NCBI GenBank assembly: GCA_019246575.1
Contig: JAFAQG010000595.1
Coordinates: 1 to 5,466, forward strand
Direction of reading: 5' to 3'
DNA length: 5,466 nt
From: Acidobacteriaceae bacterium
Lineage (GTDB): Bacteria > Acidobacteriota > Terriglobia > Bryobacterales > Bryobacteraceae
Position numbers and translations under genes: made by a program. Below, piece after piece: positions 1 to 5,466 of this stretch (positions are counted from its first letter, which is position 1; every line of letters starts with the position of its first letter). Below the pieces are notes generated by a model. It searched no databases and was not told the origin of the DNA. It was given only the letters and a program-made list of their open reading frames with translations.

Positions 1-1575
1 TTCATTCCGAGTTACAGTTTCTTTAGTATTTTGAATTTTGCAAACGATCAGGCGATATCGATGACTCGATCTGTCGATCCGGCGACAGGAACTCCTGCGA
101 CGGTATACGTCGGCCTTCGAAATCGCTCGTATGCGCTGTTCTTTAACGACGATTGGAAACTAACTCGAAATCTGACGCTTACTTTAGGTCTGCGCGACGA
201 ATATTTCGGACCAATGACGGACAGCACTGGAAGAAGCACAAATCTCGTCTACGGGCCGGGCAGCACGTTCACCCAGCGGCTTGCGAATGCCGGCGTGCAG
301 GTTGTGCCGCGCTTCTATAATGTGCCTCCGGGCAATCTGGCGCCGCGTTTCGGATTCGCGTGGGACCCAACAAAGAAAGGGCACACCAGTATCCGAGGCG
401 GTTACGGTATTTCGTACGATCACATTTTCTCTTTGAGGATCGGTGGGTACGGCTCTAATCCGCCGTTTGTAGGCTCGGCAACGCTCGGTCCGCAATTCGG
501 TACTTCGTTCACCTACTCGTTAGGCGACCCGTCGAAGGCTTATTTCGGTTATCCCGTGGATCCTGCGCTTCGCGTCGGACTTGACAGCAGAAACGGAATC
601 CCCGGGGCGCGCGTGACGGTTGCGGCAGTGAATCAGAACCTAAGCATTCCGTACGCGCATAGCTGGTTTTTCGGGATCCAGCGTGAGCTGCCCGGGCACG
701 TGTTGGTGGAGATCAATTATTCCGGTTCGGCGGGCCATCACCTGCTCGATACCTATGATGAAAACCGGTTCGCGGGCGATCTTCTTACTAATGGCATCTT
801 TCACGGAATCAACCCCAGCTTTGGGCAGATCCGAATTGTGGAATCGGGAACGAACTCCATTTATCACGGTGGAAACCTTCGAATCCGGCGGGAATTTCAG
901 AACGGGTTTCTGATTCAGGGTGCTTACACATTCGGTAAATCCATCGGCGAGATCGATAACGGCTCCATCTCGACTAATTTCATGGACGCGAACAATCACC
1001 GGATTGATCGCTCGGTGGCCAGCTTCGATGTTCAACAGCAACTCAGCCTCGTCGGCATCTGGAGATTGCCATTCTTCCGCTCGAGCAAGAGTTGGGCTGG
1101 CCGCGCCATTGGTGGATGGCAGCTCAGTGGAACAACGATCTTGCAGACGGGAATGCCGATCAACATTACCAATGGCGCCGCGTATCCGACAGGTGACTAC
1201 AATGCAGACGGAAGCGGATTAGACCGGCCGAACGCACCGGCAGCATCGGTTCAGCGCAGCGGATGGAGCCGATCCGACTATCTGACAGGGATTTTCACTG
1301 CTGCCGAATTTCCCGCGCCTGTTCGTGGAACCGACGGGAATCTGGGTCGAAACGTATTTCGTGGCCCGGGGTTTGCGGAGACGGACCTTTCGCTTGCAAA
1401 AATATTCCGAGTAACTGAGAAACTGTCTTTGCAGGTTCGCATGGACGCATTCAATGCCTTCAACCGTGTAAATCTGAATAACCCCGTCACGGATTTGAGT
1501 AACACCGTTTTCGGGCATTCAACCGCCGCTGACTCGCCACGCGTGTTTCAAGGCAAGGTTCGGATCGAGTTCTGA
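1..1575 (+). CDS. TonB-dependent receptor, Oar-like, C-terminal part (5' partial)
   Basis: C-terminal portion of an outer-membrane beta-barrel receptor that would import a ligand using TonB energy. The frame is open from base 1, so the true start lies outside; 524 codons are visible. The plug and the carboxypeptidase-regulatory-like N-terminal domain usual in this family (about 1,000 or more residues) would lie upstream. Recognisable barrel motifs in order are: YALFFNDDWKLTRNLTL near base 130, the LAPRFGFAWDP / IRGGYGISYD pair near 340-420, an HSWFFGIQRELPG strand near 660, a RREFQNGFLIQGAYTFGKS strand near 890, a GWQLSGTTILQTGMP strand near 1115, and DLSLAKIFRVTEKLSLQVR followed by DAFNAFNRVNLNNP near 1385-1485. 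The protein ends in Phe (VRIEF), the usual outer-membrane barrel C-terminus recognised by the BAM machinery. The stop overlaps the GH31 start, suggesting co-expression. The ligand is unknown; a carbohydrate is inferred only from the neighbour. Confidence 0.93.
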   Translation, partial: FIPSYSFFSILNFANDQAISMTRSVDPATGTPATVYVGLRNRSYALFFNDDWKLTRNLTLTLGLRDEYFGPMTDSTGRSTNLVYGPGSTFTQRLANAGVQVVPRFYNVPPGNLAPRFGFAWDPTKKGHTSIRGGYGISYDHIFSLRIGGYGSNPPFVGSATLGPQFGTSFTYSLGDPSKAYFGYPVDPALRVGLDSRNGIPGARVTVAAVNQNLSIPYAHSWFFGIQRELPGHVLVEINYSGSAGHHLLDTYDENRFAGDLLTNGIFHGINPSFGQIRIVESGTNSIYHGGNLRIRREFQNGFLIQGAYTFGKSIGEIDNGSISTNFMDANNHRIDRSVASFDVQQQLSLVGIWRLPFFRSSKSWAGRAIGGWQLSGTTILQTGMPINITNGAAYPTGDYNADGSGLDRPNAPAASVQRSGWSRSDYLTGIFTAAEFPAPVRGTDGNLGRNVFRGPGFAETDLSLAKIFRVTEKLSLQVRMDAFNAFNRVNLNNPVTDLSNTVFGHSTAADSPRVFQGKVRIEF

Positions 1576-1577
1576 TG
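1561..1577 (+). promoter_or_regulatory. Overlapping stop/start (TGATG) with weak ribosome binding site
   Basis: The receptor stop TGA (1573-1575) shares its last base with the GH31 ATG (1575-1577). A weak purine-rich stretch, GGATCGAG, lies at 1562-1569, five bases ahead of the ATG. This arrangement is typical of translational coupling. A GC-rich inverted repeat just inside the GH31 gene (CGGCG 1580-1584, eight-base loop, CGCCG 1593-1597) could hinder independent initiation, which would fit coupled translation. That effect is inferred. Confidence 0.45.
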
Positions 1578-3746
1578 TCCGGCGGCATACGACGCCGAGA
1601 TGCGATTTTTCTGCTGGGCGGCAGCATTGCGGGCGCCGCTTCGAAACAGCAGAGCCCTTCGGTTCGCATTGTGAGCATCAGCCCGACAACGCTCAGGATC
1701 ATAGTCGGGAACCTCGATACGGCCATCCCTGATAACGGCTGCCTGTTGCCTGGTATTGCCGCGATCCAAGGTAAGGAGTTGCAGCAGGTTCGGTCCGGGC
1801 GGGAGCTAAGCTTCGGTGGGGTGAAAATTGCGGTTCAGTTGCATCCGCTTGTCCTGGAAATGAAGGACGGGCAGGGCCGCGTAGCGCAGCGGCTTGAGAT
1901 TGACAGTACGACCGGTGCGGTTACATTTGGGCCGGCTGCGGGACCCATTCTCGGGCTGGGGGAAGGCGGTGAGCAGTTTGACCGTCGTGGCTCGAACGAT
2001 GACATGCGGAACGGCCAGATCGGGCAGGCGCAACGAACCTTCGGGGCACGTGTTCCTGTGCCGTTCGTAATCGGAACGGACGGATGGGCTCTGTTTTTCA
2101 ATCAGCCGCAAGGCAGCTTCGACTTCAGGCGTAAAGATGAATGCAGATTTGTAGCAAATCAGAACTTTCCAACTTTCCCGCTCGATCTGTTTGTAATTGT
2201 AAGTCGTGATCCCGCGGTCATCTTACGTGAATACGCTCAATTGACTGGGCTTCCGGCGATGCCGCCGCTGTGGTCTCTCGGATATCAACAATCCCATCGC
2301 ACGCTCGCAAGCCGAGAAGAAGTGCTGGCTATCGCACGGGCGTTCCGGGAAAAGCGCCTGCCCTGCGATGTGTTGATTTATCTCGGCACAGGATTTTGCC
2401 CCTCGGGATGGAATACGGGGCATGGTTCGTTCACATTCAACGCCAGCGTCTTCCCCGATCCGGAAAACATAATTTCGCAGCTGCACAAAGAACATTTTCG
2501 AGTTGTGCTTCATACCGTGTTTCGCGAGCCCGTACTGCGCGGATCCGTGCGCCATGCCTGCACAATCCCTGGTGACAGCGAAGAAGCGAGTTGCTACTGG
2601 AAGATGCACGAACCAGTGTTCGCGAAGGGAGTGGATGGTTGGTGGCCGGACGAAGGCGATCAACTGGATGTGAAGTCGCGGCTGTGCCGCGATCGTCTGT
2701 ATTACGAGGGGCCTTTGCTGGACCGTCCGAATCTGCGACCCTTCGCGTTACACCGCAATGGTGCCGCAGGCTCGCAGCGCTTTGGTGCTTTTTTGTGGTC
2801 GGGCGACATCAGTTCGAGATGGGAAACACTGCGCGTTCAGGTTCCGGTCGCTATCAACACCGGTCTGAGCGGGTTGCCGTTCTGGGGCACAGATACCGGG
2901 GGATTCATCCCGACAAAGGAACTGACGGGCGAGTTGTACGTTCGCTGGTTCCAATTCAACGCGTTTTGTCCGCTGTTCCGGTCACATGGACGGAGTTGGA
3001 AATTGCGGCTGCCGTGGCAATGGAACACCGGCGAGTTAGGCCCCAGCGAGTTGAGCGGATCGGGGTCCGCCAACCCGGATGAAAGTGAGCTGCATAATGC
3101 CGCTGTCGAGCCCATCTGTCGCAAGTATCTCGAACTGCGGTATCGTTTGATGCCTTATCTCTACTCGCTCGTTCGCGAGACCCACGAGACCGGACTCCCC
3201 ATCATGCGCTCCTTGTGGATCCATTACGCCGACGATCCGAACGCAGTGTGCCGCGGCGATGAGTATCTATGGGGGCGTGACATACTGGTCGCGCCCGTGG
3301 TGGCCAAAGGAGCGAAAACCAAGTCGCTCTATCTGCCACGAGGGCAATGGTACGACTTCTGGGACGAAGCCGGCCTGCGGGGCGGACGGGAAATCGTTCG
3401 TGACGTCGATCTAGAAACGATTCCACTATTCGTTCGCGCGGGTGCCATCATTCCATTTGGGCCGCTGAAACAGCATACAGCCGAGCCGTCGAATGAACCC
3501 ATTCAGCTCAGGATCTATCCTGGCGCGAATGGACGTTTTGTACTGTACGAAGACGATGGGCTCACTTACAACTTCGAGAAAGGCGATTTCACCCAAATAC
3601 GCTGCGAATGGGATGACAACTTACGGACATTGAATATCATCCCCGAGCATGGACTCGACACGCCTCGAGAATTTTTGGCGCGCGTAGTGCCGGACCAGGA
3701 GATGCGGCGCGTAATTGTGCGCGGCACAGAACGCATCCGGCTGTGA
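1575..3746 (+). CDS. Exported glycoside hydrolase family 31 (alpha-glucosidase/alpha-xylosidase-like)
   Basis: GH31 enzymes are retaining glycosidases that cleave alpha-linked glucose, xylose or related sugars from oligosaccharide ends. This 723-residue protein begins with a twin-arginine-type leader: R6-R7-R8-D-A, then hydrophobic [12 protein letters not shown], with a possible cut after A21 (AGA). There is no lipobox cysteine. The N-terminal beta-sandwich spans roughly residues 25-230. The (beta/alpha)8 barrel follows, with likely nucleophile D359 in GWWPDEGD and likely acid/base D411 in LWSGD. Other hallmarks are FWGTDTGGF (436-444), PLFRSHGR (466-473), [11 protein letters not shown] (525-535), [14 protein letters not shown] (562-575), [12 protein letters not shown] (585-596) and LYEDDG (657-662) in the distal C-terminal domain. 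The length is normal. The nucleophile-to-acid gap of 52 residues is short compared with the 60-100 I recall for characterised members, and WPDEGD differs from the classic WxDMNE and KTDFGE forms, so the substrate is left open. The leader and the one-base overlap with the receptor support this start. Confidence 0.95.
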   Translation: MSGGIRRRDAIFLLGGSIAGAASKQQSPSVRIVSISPTTLRIIVGNLDTAIPDNGCLLPGIAAIQGKELQQVRSGRELSFGGVKIAVQLHPLVLEMKDGQGRVAQRLEIDSTTGAVTFGPAAGPILGLGEGGEQFDRRGSNDDMRNGQIGQAQRTFGARVPVPFVIGTDGWALFFNQPQGSFDFRRKDECRFVANQNFPTFPLDLFVIVSRDPAVILREYAQLTGLPAMPPLWSLGYQQSHRTLASREEVLAIARAFREKRLPCDVLIYLGTGFCPSGWNTGHGSFTFNASVFPDPENIISQLHKEHFRVVLHTVFREPVLRGSVRHACTIPGDSEEASCYWKMHEPVFAKGVDGWWPDEGDQLDVKSRLCRDRLYYEGPLLDRPNLRPFALHRNGAAGSQRFGAFLWSGDISSRWETLRVQVPVAINTGLSGLPFWGTDTGGFIPTKELTGELYVRWFQFNAFCPLFRSHGRSWKLRLPWQWNTGELGPSELSGSGSANPDESELHNAAVEPICRKYLELRYRLMPYLYSLVRETHETGLPIMRSLWIHYADDPNAVCRGDEYLWGRDILVAPVVAKGAKTKSLYLPRGQWYDFWDEAGLRGGREIVRDVDLETIPLFVRAGAIIPFGPLKQHTAEPSNEPIQLRIYPGANGRFVLYEDDGLTYNFEKGDFTQIRCEWDDNLRTLNIIPEHGLDTPREFLARVVPDQEMRRVIVRGTERIRL

Positions 3747-3767
3747 GGATGCACAAATTTGGCATCC
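3733..3767 (+). repeat. Three-arm repeat around the GH31 stop (two mutually exclusive hairpins)
   Basis: GCATCC (3733-3738), GGATGC (3747-3752) and GCATCC (3762-3767) occur in a row. The middle arm can pair with either outer arm: an eight-base loop holding the stop codon, or a nine-base AT-rich loop after it. The outer arms also form an imperfect direct repeat (GCATCCGGCTG and GCATCCGCTG). No T-run follows, so it is not a standard intrinsic terminator. The stems are only six base pairs, so function is uncertain. Confidence 0.4.
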
Positions 3768-3817
3768 GCTGCGCCCTGGCCAGTTCGAAACATTGCACAA
3801 TGGGATCGAGAAGCAAT

Positions 3818-4336
3818 ATGTCAAGTGAAACTGCCATTCTTGCCGGTGGGTGCTTCTGGGGAATGCAGCAACTGCTGCGCCGCTACCCGGGCGTGATTTC
3901 CACACGTGTGGGCTACACCGGCGGTGATGTCCCGAATGCAACGTACCGCAATCACGGAACGCATGCCGAGGCGATCGAAATTATTTTCAATCCGCAAAAA
4001 CTCAGTTATCGGGAGCTGCTGGAATTCTACTTCCAGATCCACGACCCAACCACGTTGAATCGTCAAGGCAACGATCGAGGAACTAGCTACCGGTCGGCGA
4101 TCTTCTACACCAACGAGCAGCAAAAGCGGACAGCGGAAGAGACCATTCGCGATATTGAAGCGTCCGGGGTTTGGCCAGGAAAGATTGTGACGGAAGTTGT
4201 GCGCGCTGGCGCCTTCTGGGAAGCGGAGCCCGAACATCAGGATTACTTGGAGCGATATCCAAATGGCTACACGTGCCACTTCGTCAGGCCAAATTGGAAA
4301 CTTCCGAATCGAGTAGCGGCAAACCGTGCAAGCTAA
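3818..4336 (+). CDS. msrA: Peptide-methionine (S)-S-oxide reductase MsrA
   Basis: MsrA reduces the S-epimer of methionine sulfoxide, free or in proteins, and is recycled by thioredoxin; it is an oxidative-damage repair enzyme. With the ATG at 3818 the protein has 172 residues, the normal size for a stand-alone MsrA. The catalytic signature GGCFWG is at residues 10-15, with nucleophile C12. The conserved segments [18 protein letters not shown] (with the catalytic-type Glu in HAE, about E51), [23 protein letters not shown] and [21 protein letters not shown] follow. A single C-terminal cysteine (C153 in YTCHF) is placed as resolving Cys, as in the two-cysteine mycobacterial type. No MsrB domain is fused. 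No leader is visible, so it is probably cytoplasmic. The ATG at 3818 was chosen because [15 protein letters not shown] matches the family's usual N-terminus and GAGAAG lies just upstream. A GTG at 3743 overlapping the GH31 stop would add 25 unconserved residues. An ATG at 3800 is also possible. Confidence 0.96.
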   Translation: MSSETAILAGGCFWGMQQLLRRYPGVISTRVGYTGGDVPNATYRNHGTHAEAIEIIFNPQKLSYRELLEFYFQIHDPTTLNRQGNDRGTSYRSAIFYTNEQQKRTAEETIRDIEASGVWPGKIVTEVVRAGAFWEAEPEHQDYLERYPNGYTCHFVRPNWKLPNRVAANRAS

Positions 4337-4341
4337 ATCCC

Positions 4342-4824
4342 TCATCGACTGCCGCGCCTGAGCACGAGCAGTTTCGCCGTCAGAACATAAACAACCTCTT
4401 GGCTCTGATTGCGCATGGTGCTTTGAATTGTGACCATGCCTTGATCAGGCTTTGAGATTGAAGGTGTGATCTCGACAATTTCGGTTTCTAGGTGTACGAT
4501 GTCGCCGGGGCGAGTGGGTTTGGGCCAGGCGATTTCTCCGCCATAGCCGATAAGACCGTTGCCAATCGGCAGCGCGCCGACGAGCAGGCGCATCGCGACA
4601 GCGGCAGTATGCCATCCGCTTGCCACGAGCCCTTTGAACACACTCGCTTCCCCAGCGGCTGCGTCGAGATGAAACGGCTGAGGATCGAATTCCGCGGCAA
4701 ATTGCTTTATTTGGCCTTCTTCCATCGGATAGGGCGCTGAGGTAAATCGCTGGCCTAGACGCAGGTCTTCTAAGTACAGCCGGTTTGCTTCGTCGGCCAC
4801 GTCCATGCACGAACCAATGGTCAT
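4342..4824 (-). CDS. MaoC-like dehydratase (hotdog fold, R-specific enoyl-CoA hydratase type)
   Basis: A 160-residue single-hotdog protein of the MaoC/hydratase-2 family, which typically adds water to trans-2-enoyl-CoA thioesters. The LYLEDLRLGQRF opening (residues 16-27) is typical. The hydratase signature is FDPQPFH at residues 46-52, with the D-x4-H pair D47/H52 as likely catalytic residues. It is followed by GLVASGWHTAAVAMRLL (about 65-81), GEIAWPKPTRPGD (96-108) and a C-terminal VLTAKLLVLRR strand. The length is normal for the family. Two ATGs are possible, at 4824 and at 4806 (154 residues, starting MDVADEANRLYLEDL). Neither has a clear Shine-Dalgarno sequence, and the shorter form fits the family's usual N-terminal length equally well. 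It faces msrA with five bases between stops. No acyl-CoA genes are adjacent, so the pathway (fatty-acid oxidation, polyhydroxyalkanoate or other acyl-CoA metabolism) cannot be assigned. Confidence 0.92.
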   Translation of the reverse strand: MTIGSCMDVADEANRLYLEDLRLGQRFTSAPYPMEEGQIKQFAAEFDPQPFHLDAAAGEASVFKGLVASGWHTAAVAMRLLVGALPIGNGLIGYGGEIAWPKPTRPGDIVHLETEIVEITPSISKPDQGMVTIQSTMRNQSQEVVYVLTAKLLVLRRGSR

Positions 4825-4888
4825 CTTAGTCTAGAACCAACGATGGTCGCCAAATCGCGTCGCACGTAGACGCATGCATTTCCAAATT

Positions 4889-4936
4889 GCGGATTTAGCA
4901 CAATTGGTAGTGCGCGCCGAGATCCGGTTCGAGCTC
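4889..4936 (+). pseudogene. tRNA-like remnant (5' acceptor strand, D-arm, T-loop; no anticodon arm)
   Basis: The first 25 bases match a tRNA 5' half position by position. They comprise a seven-base acceptor strand GCGGATT (4889-4895), U8-A9 as TA, D-stem GCAC (4898-4901) paired with GTGC (4910-4913), and an eight-base D-loop AATTGGTA holding the expected A14, purine 15, G18-G19 and A21. A T-loop-like GGTTCGAGC follows at 4926-4934, but only 13 bases separate position 26 from the T-loop where 27 are expected, so there is no room for an anticodon arm. The T-stem pairs poorly and no AATCCGC 3' acceptor strand is present. It is therefore not a working tRNA. It is best read as a decayed or internally deleted tRNA gene. 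The amino-acid identity cannot be given. Confidence 0.5.
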
Positions 4937-5168
4937 ACGCCCGAGGGCCCCTGAATTATATCCGTAAGTTCTGGCTATCCACTGATTGTCTTGGGCCTCC
5001 GGATCCGGCGCATCACATAGATTGCCCACAATTCCGGAAGTCGAGACAATGACTGTCGGCCGGGCTTCTCCTTACTGACGCAATAAATGAAGCACGCTGC
5101 GGAGAGGACTGTGCATTCGCGTGATGAATGATCGCCAACTGGAATATGTAGGGCCAGGCCGGCAGTCT

Positions 5169-5185
5169 TCGCGCGCGCAGCGCGA
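5169..5185. repeat. GC-rich hairpin
   Basis: TCGCGC (5169-5174), a five-base loop, and GCGCGA (5180-5185) form a perfect six-base-pair stem. No T-run follows on either strand, so a terminator role is not supported. It lies in the leader region about 95 bases before the DinB start. Confidence 0.35.
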
Positions 5186-5205
5186 TGGCCATGCAGGGAA
5201 CAACG

Positions 5206-5220
5206 TCTCCTAGCGGGAGA
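5206..5220. repeat. Short hairpin upstream of the DinB gene
   Basis: TCTCC (5206-5210), loop TAGCG, and GGAGA (5216-5220) form a five-base-pair stem about 60 bases ahead of the DinB ATG. It could be an operator-like or leader structure, or chance. Confidence 0.25.
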
Positions 5221-5278
5221 ATACGGTCCCGAGATGTCGTAACACCATGTAAGATCCGTTGGTATCCTATCCGCTGAG

Positions 5279-5466
5279 ATGAAGATCAGCGAGGGATTAC
5301 TGGCCGAATTCGAGCAGGAAATGGCAAACACGCGCAAGATCCTGGAGCGTGTGCCTGAGGATAAGATCGCATGGAAGCCACATCGGAAATCGATGACGAT
5401 GGGCCGCCTCGCAGGCCACATTGCAGAGCTACCGAACTGGGGCGTACATGCGTTGACATTGCCATC
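5279..5466 (+). CDS. DinB-superfamily protein, N-terminal part (3' partial)
   Basis: The frame starts at ATG 5279 and runs off the window, giving 62 residues beginning MKISEGLLAEFEQEMANTRK. The segment KILERVPEDKIAWKPHRKSM followed by GRLAGHIAELPNW is the typical start of the DinB four-helix-bundle fold: helix 1, the loop with a conserved Trp-Lys-Pro, then helix 2 with a histidine (H47) in the position of the first metal ligand. The other two ligand histidines would lie beyond the edge. DinB-like proteins are metal-binding and often related to thiol-dependent transferases; the specific reaction is unknown. This is not the DNA polymerase IV also named DinB. The start is the first ATG of the conserved block. 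No clear Shine-Dalgarno sequence precedes it (CCGCTGAG lies directly upstream). It is divergent from the MaoC gene. Confidence 0.85.
   Translation, partial: MKISEGLLAEFEQEMANTRKILERVPEDKIAWKPHRKSMTMGRLAGHIAELPNWGVHALTLP

Larger units (their letters stand above)
4825..5278. other. Intergenic region without a convincing protein gene
   Basis: This 454-base stretch lies upstream of both the minus-strand MaoC gene and the plus-strand DinB gene, so it should carry both promoters. I saw no strong -35/-10 pair. TATCCT at 5263-5268 just before the DinB start and TAGACT (minus strand) just before the MaoC start are only weak -10-like hexamers. The region holds the tRNA-like remnant at 4889-4936 and two short hairpins at 5169-5185 and 5206-5220. 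The only long open frame (minus strand, 4975-5421) runs antisense into the DinB gene and resembles no family. Confidence 0.6.

Noticed and set aside
2223..2663. 146-codon open frame on the minus strand inside the GH31 gene
   Set aside because: It is a shadow of the conserved GH31 barrel coding sequence, with no domain of its own.
2591..3082. 163-codon plus-strand open frame in another frame of the GH31 gene
   Set aside because: The GH31 frame here carries both catalytic motifs; the alternative translation is low-complexity shadow sequence.
3821..4345. 174-codon open frame on the minus strand opposite msrA
   Set aside because: It lies entirely antisense to a clear MsrA, and its translation shows no recognisable domain.
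4889..4961. A functional tRNA gene
   Set aside because: The anticodon arm and 3' acceptor strand are missing and the T-stem does not pair, so only a remnant is supported.
5169..5185. Intrinsic terminator
   Set aside because: The GC-rich stem is not followed by a T-run on either strand.
5240..5278. Sigma-70 promoter for the DinB gene using TATCCT at 5263-5268
   Set aside because: No acceptable -35 hexamer lies at the right distance, and the start site would fall almost on the ATG.
4975..5421. 148-codon open frame on the minus strand over the intergenic region and the DinB start
   Set aside because: It is antisense to the conserved DinB N-terminus, its composition is rich in Arg, Ser and Cys as expected for a shadow frame, and no family is recognisable.
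1..5466. CRISPR array, insertion sequence, phage or toxin-antitoxin genes
   Set aside because: No spaced direct repeats, transposase motifs, terminal inverted repeats or phage-like proteins were seen; the genes are housekeeping or metabolic.

Overview
The window looks like ordinary chromosomal DNA of an Acidobacteriota-type bacterium. This is inferred from the protein style, with no database search. The Oar-like TonB-dependent receptor C-terminus and the GH31 enzyme, with its twin-arginine leader and WWPDEGD active site, both resemble families I associate with soil Acidobacteria. GC content is moderately high by eye.

Layout: (1) 1-1575, plus strand: C-terminal part of an outer-membrane TonB-dependent receptor, cut by the left window edge. 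(2) 1575-3746, plus: complete exported GH31 glycoside hydrolase whose ATG overlaps the receptor stop by one base (TGATG). (3) 3818-4336, plus: msrA, peptide-methionine (S)-S-oxide reductase, 71 bases after the GH31 stop. (4) 4342-4824, minus: MaoC-like hotdog dehydratase, tail-to-tail with msrA with only five bases between the stop codons. (5) 4825-5278: about 450 bases without a convincing protein gene. It holds a tRNA-like remnant (intact 5' acceptor strand and D-arm, no anticodon arm) and two small hairpins. (6) 5279 to the right edge, plus: start of a DinB-superfamily protein, cut by the window end.

The receptor and GH31 enzyme probably form a translationally coupled pair. One would move a ligand across the outer membrane and the other would release alpha-linked glycosyl residues outside the cytoplasm; the substrate cannot be named from sequence. 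msrA may be read through from the same transcript. The MaoC and DinB genes are separate and show no functional link. I did not find a clearly new multi-gene system. The points most worth a second look are the broken tRNA-like element, the receptor-GH31 coupling, the compact GH31 active site, and the three-arm repeat around the GH31 stop codon.
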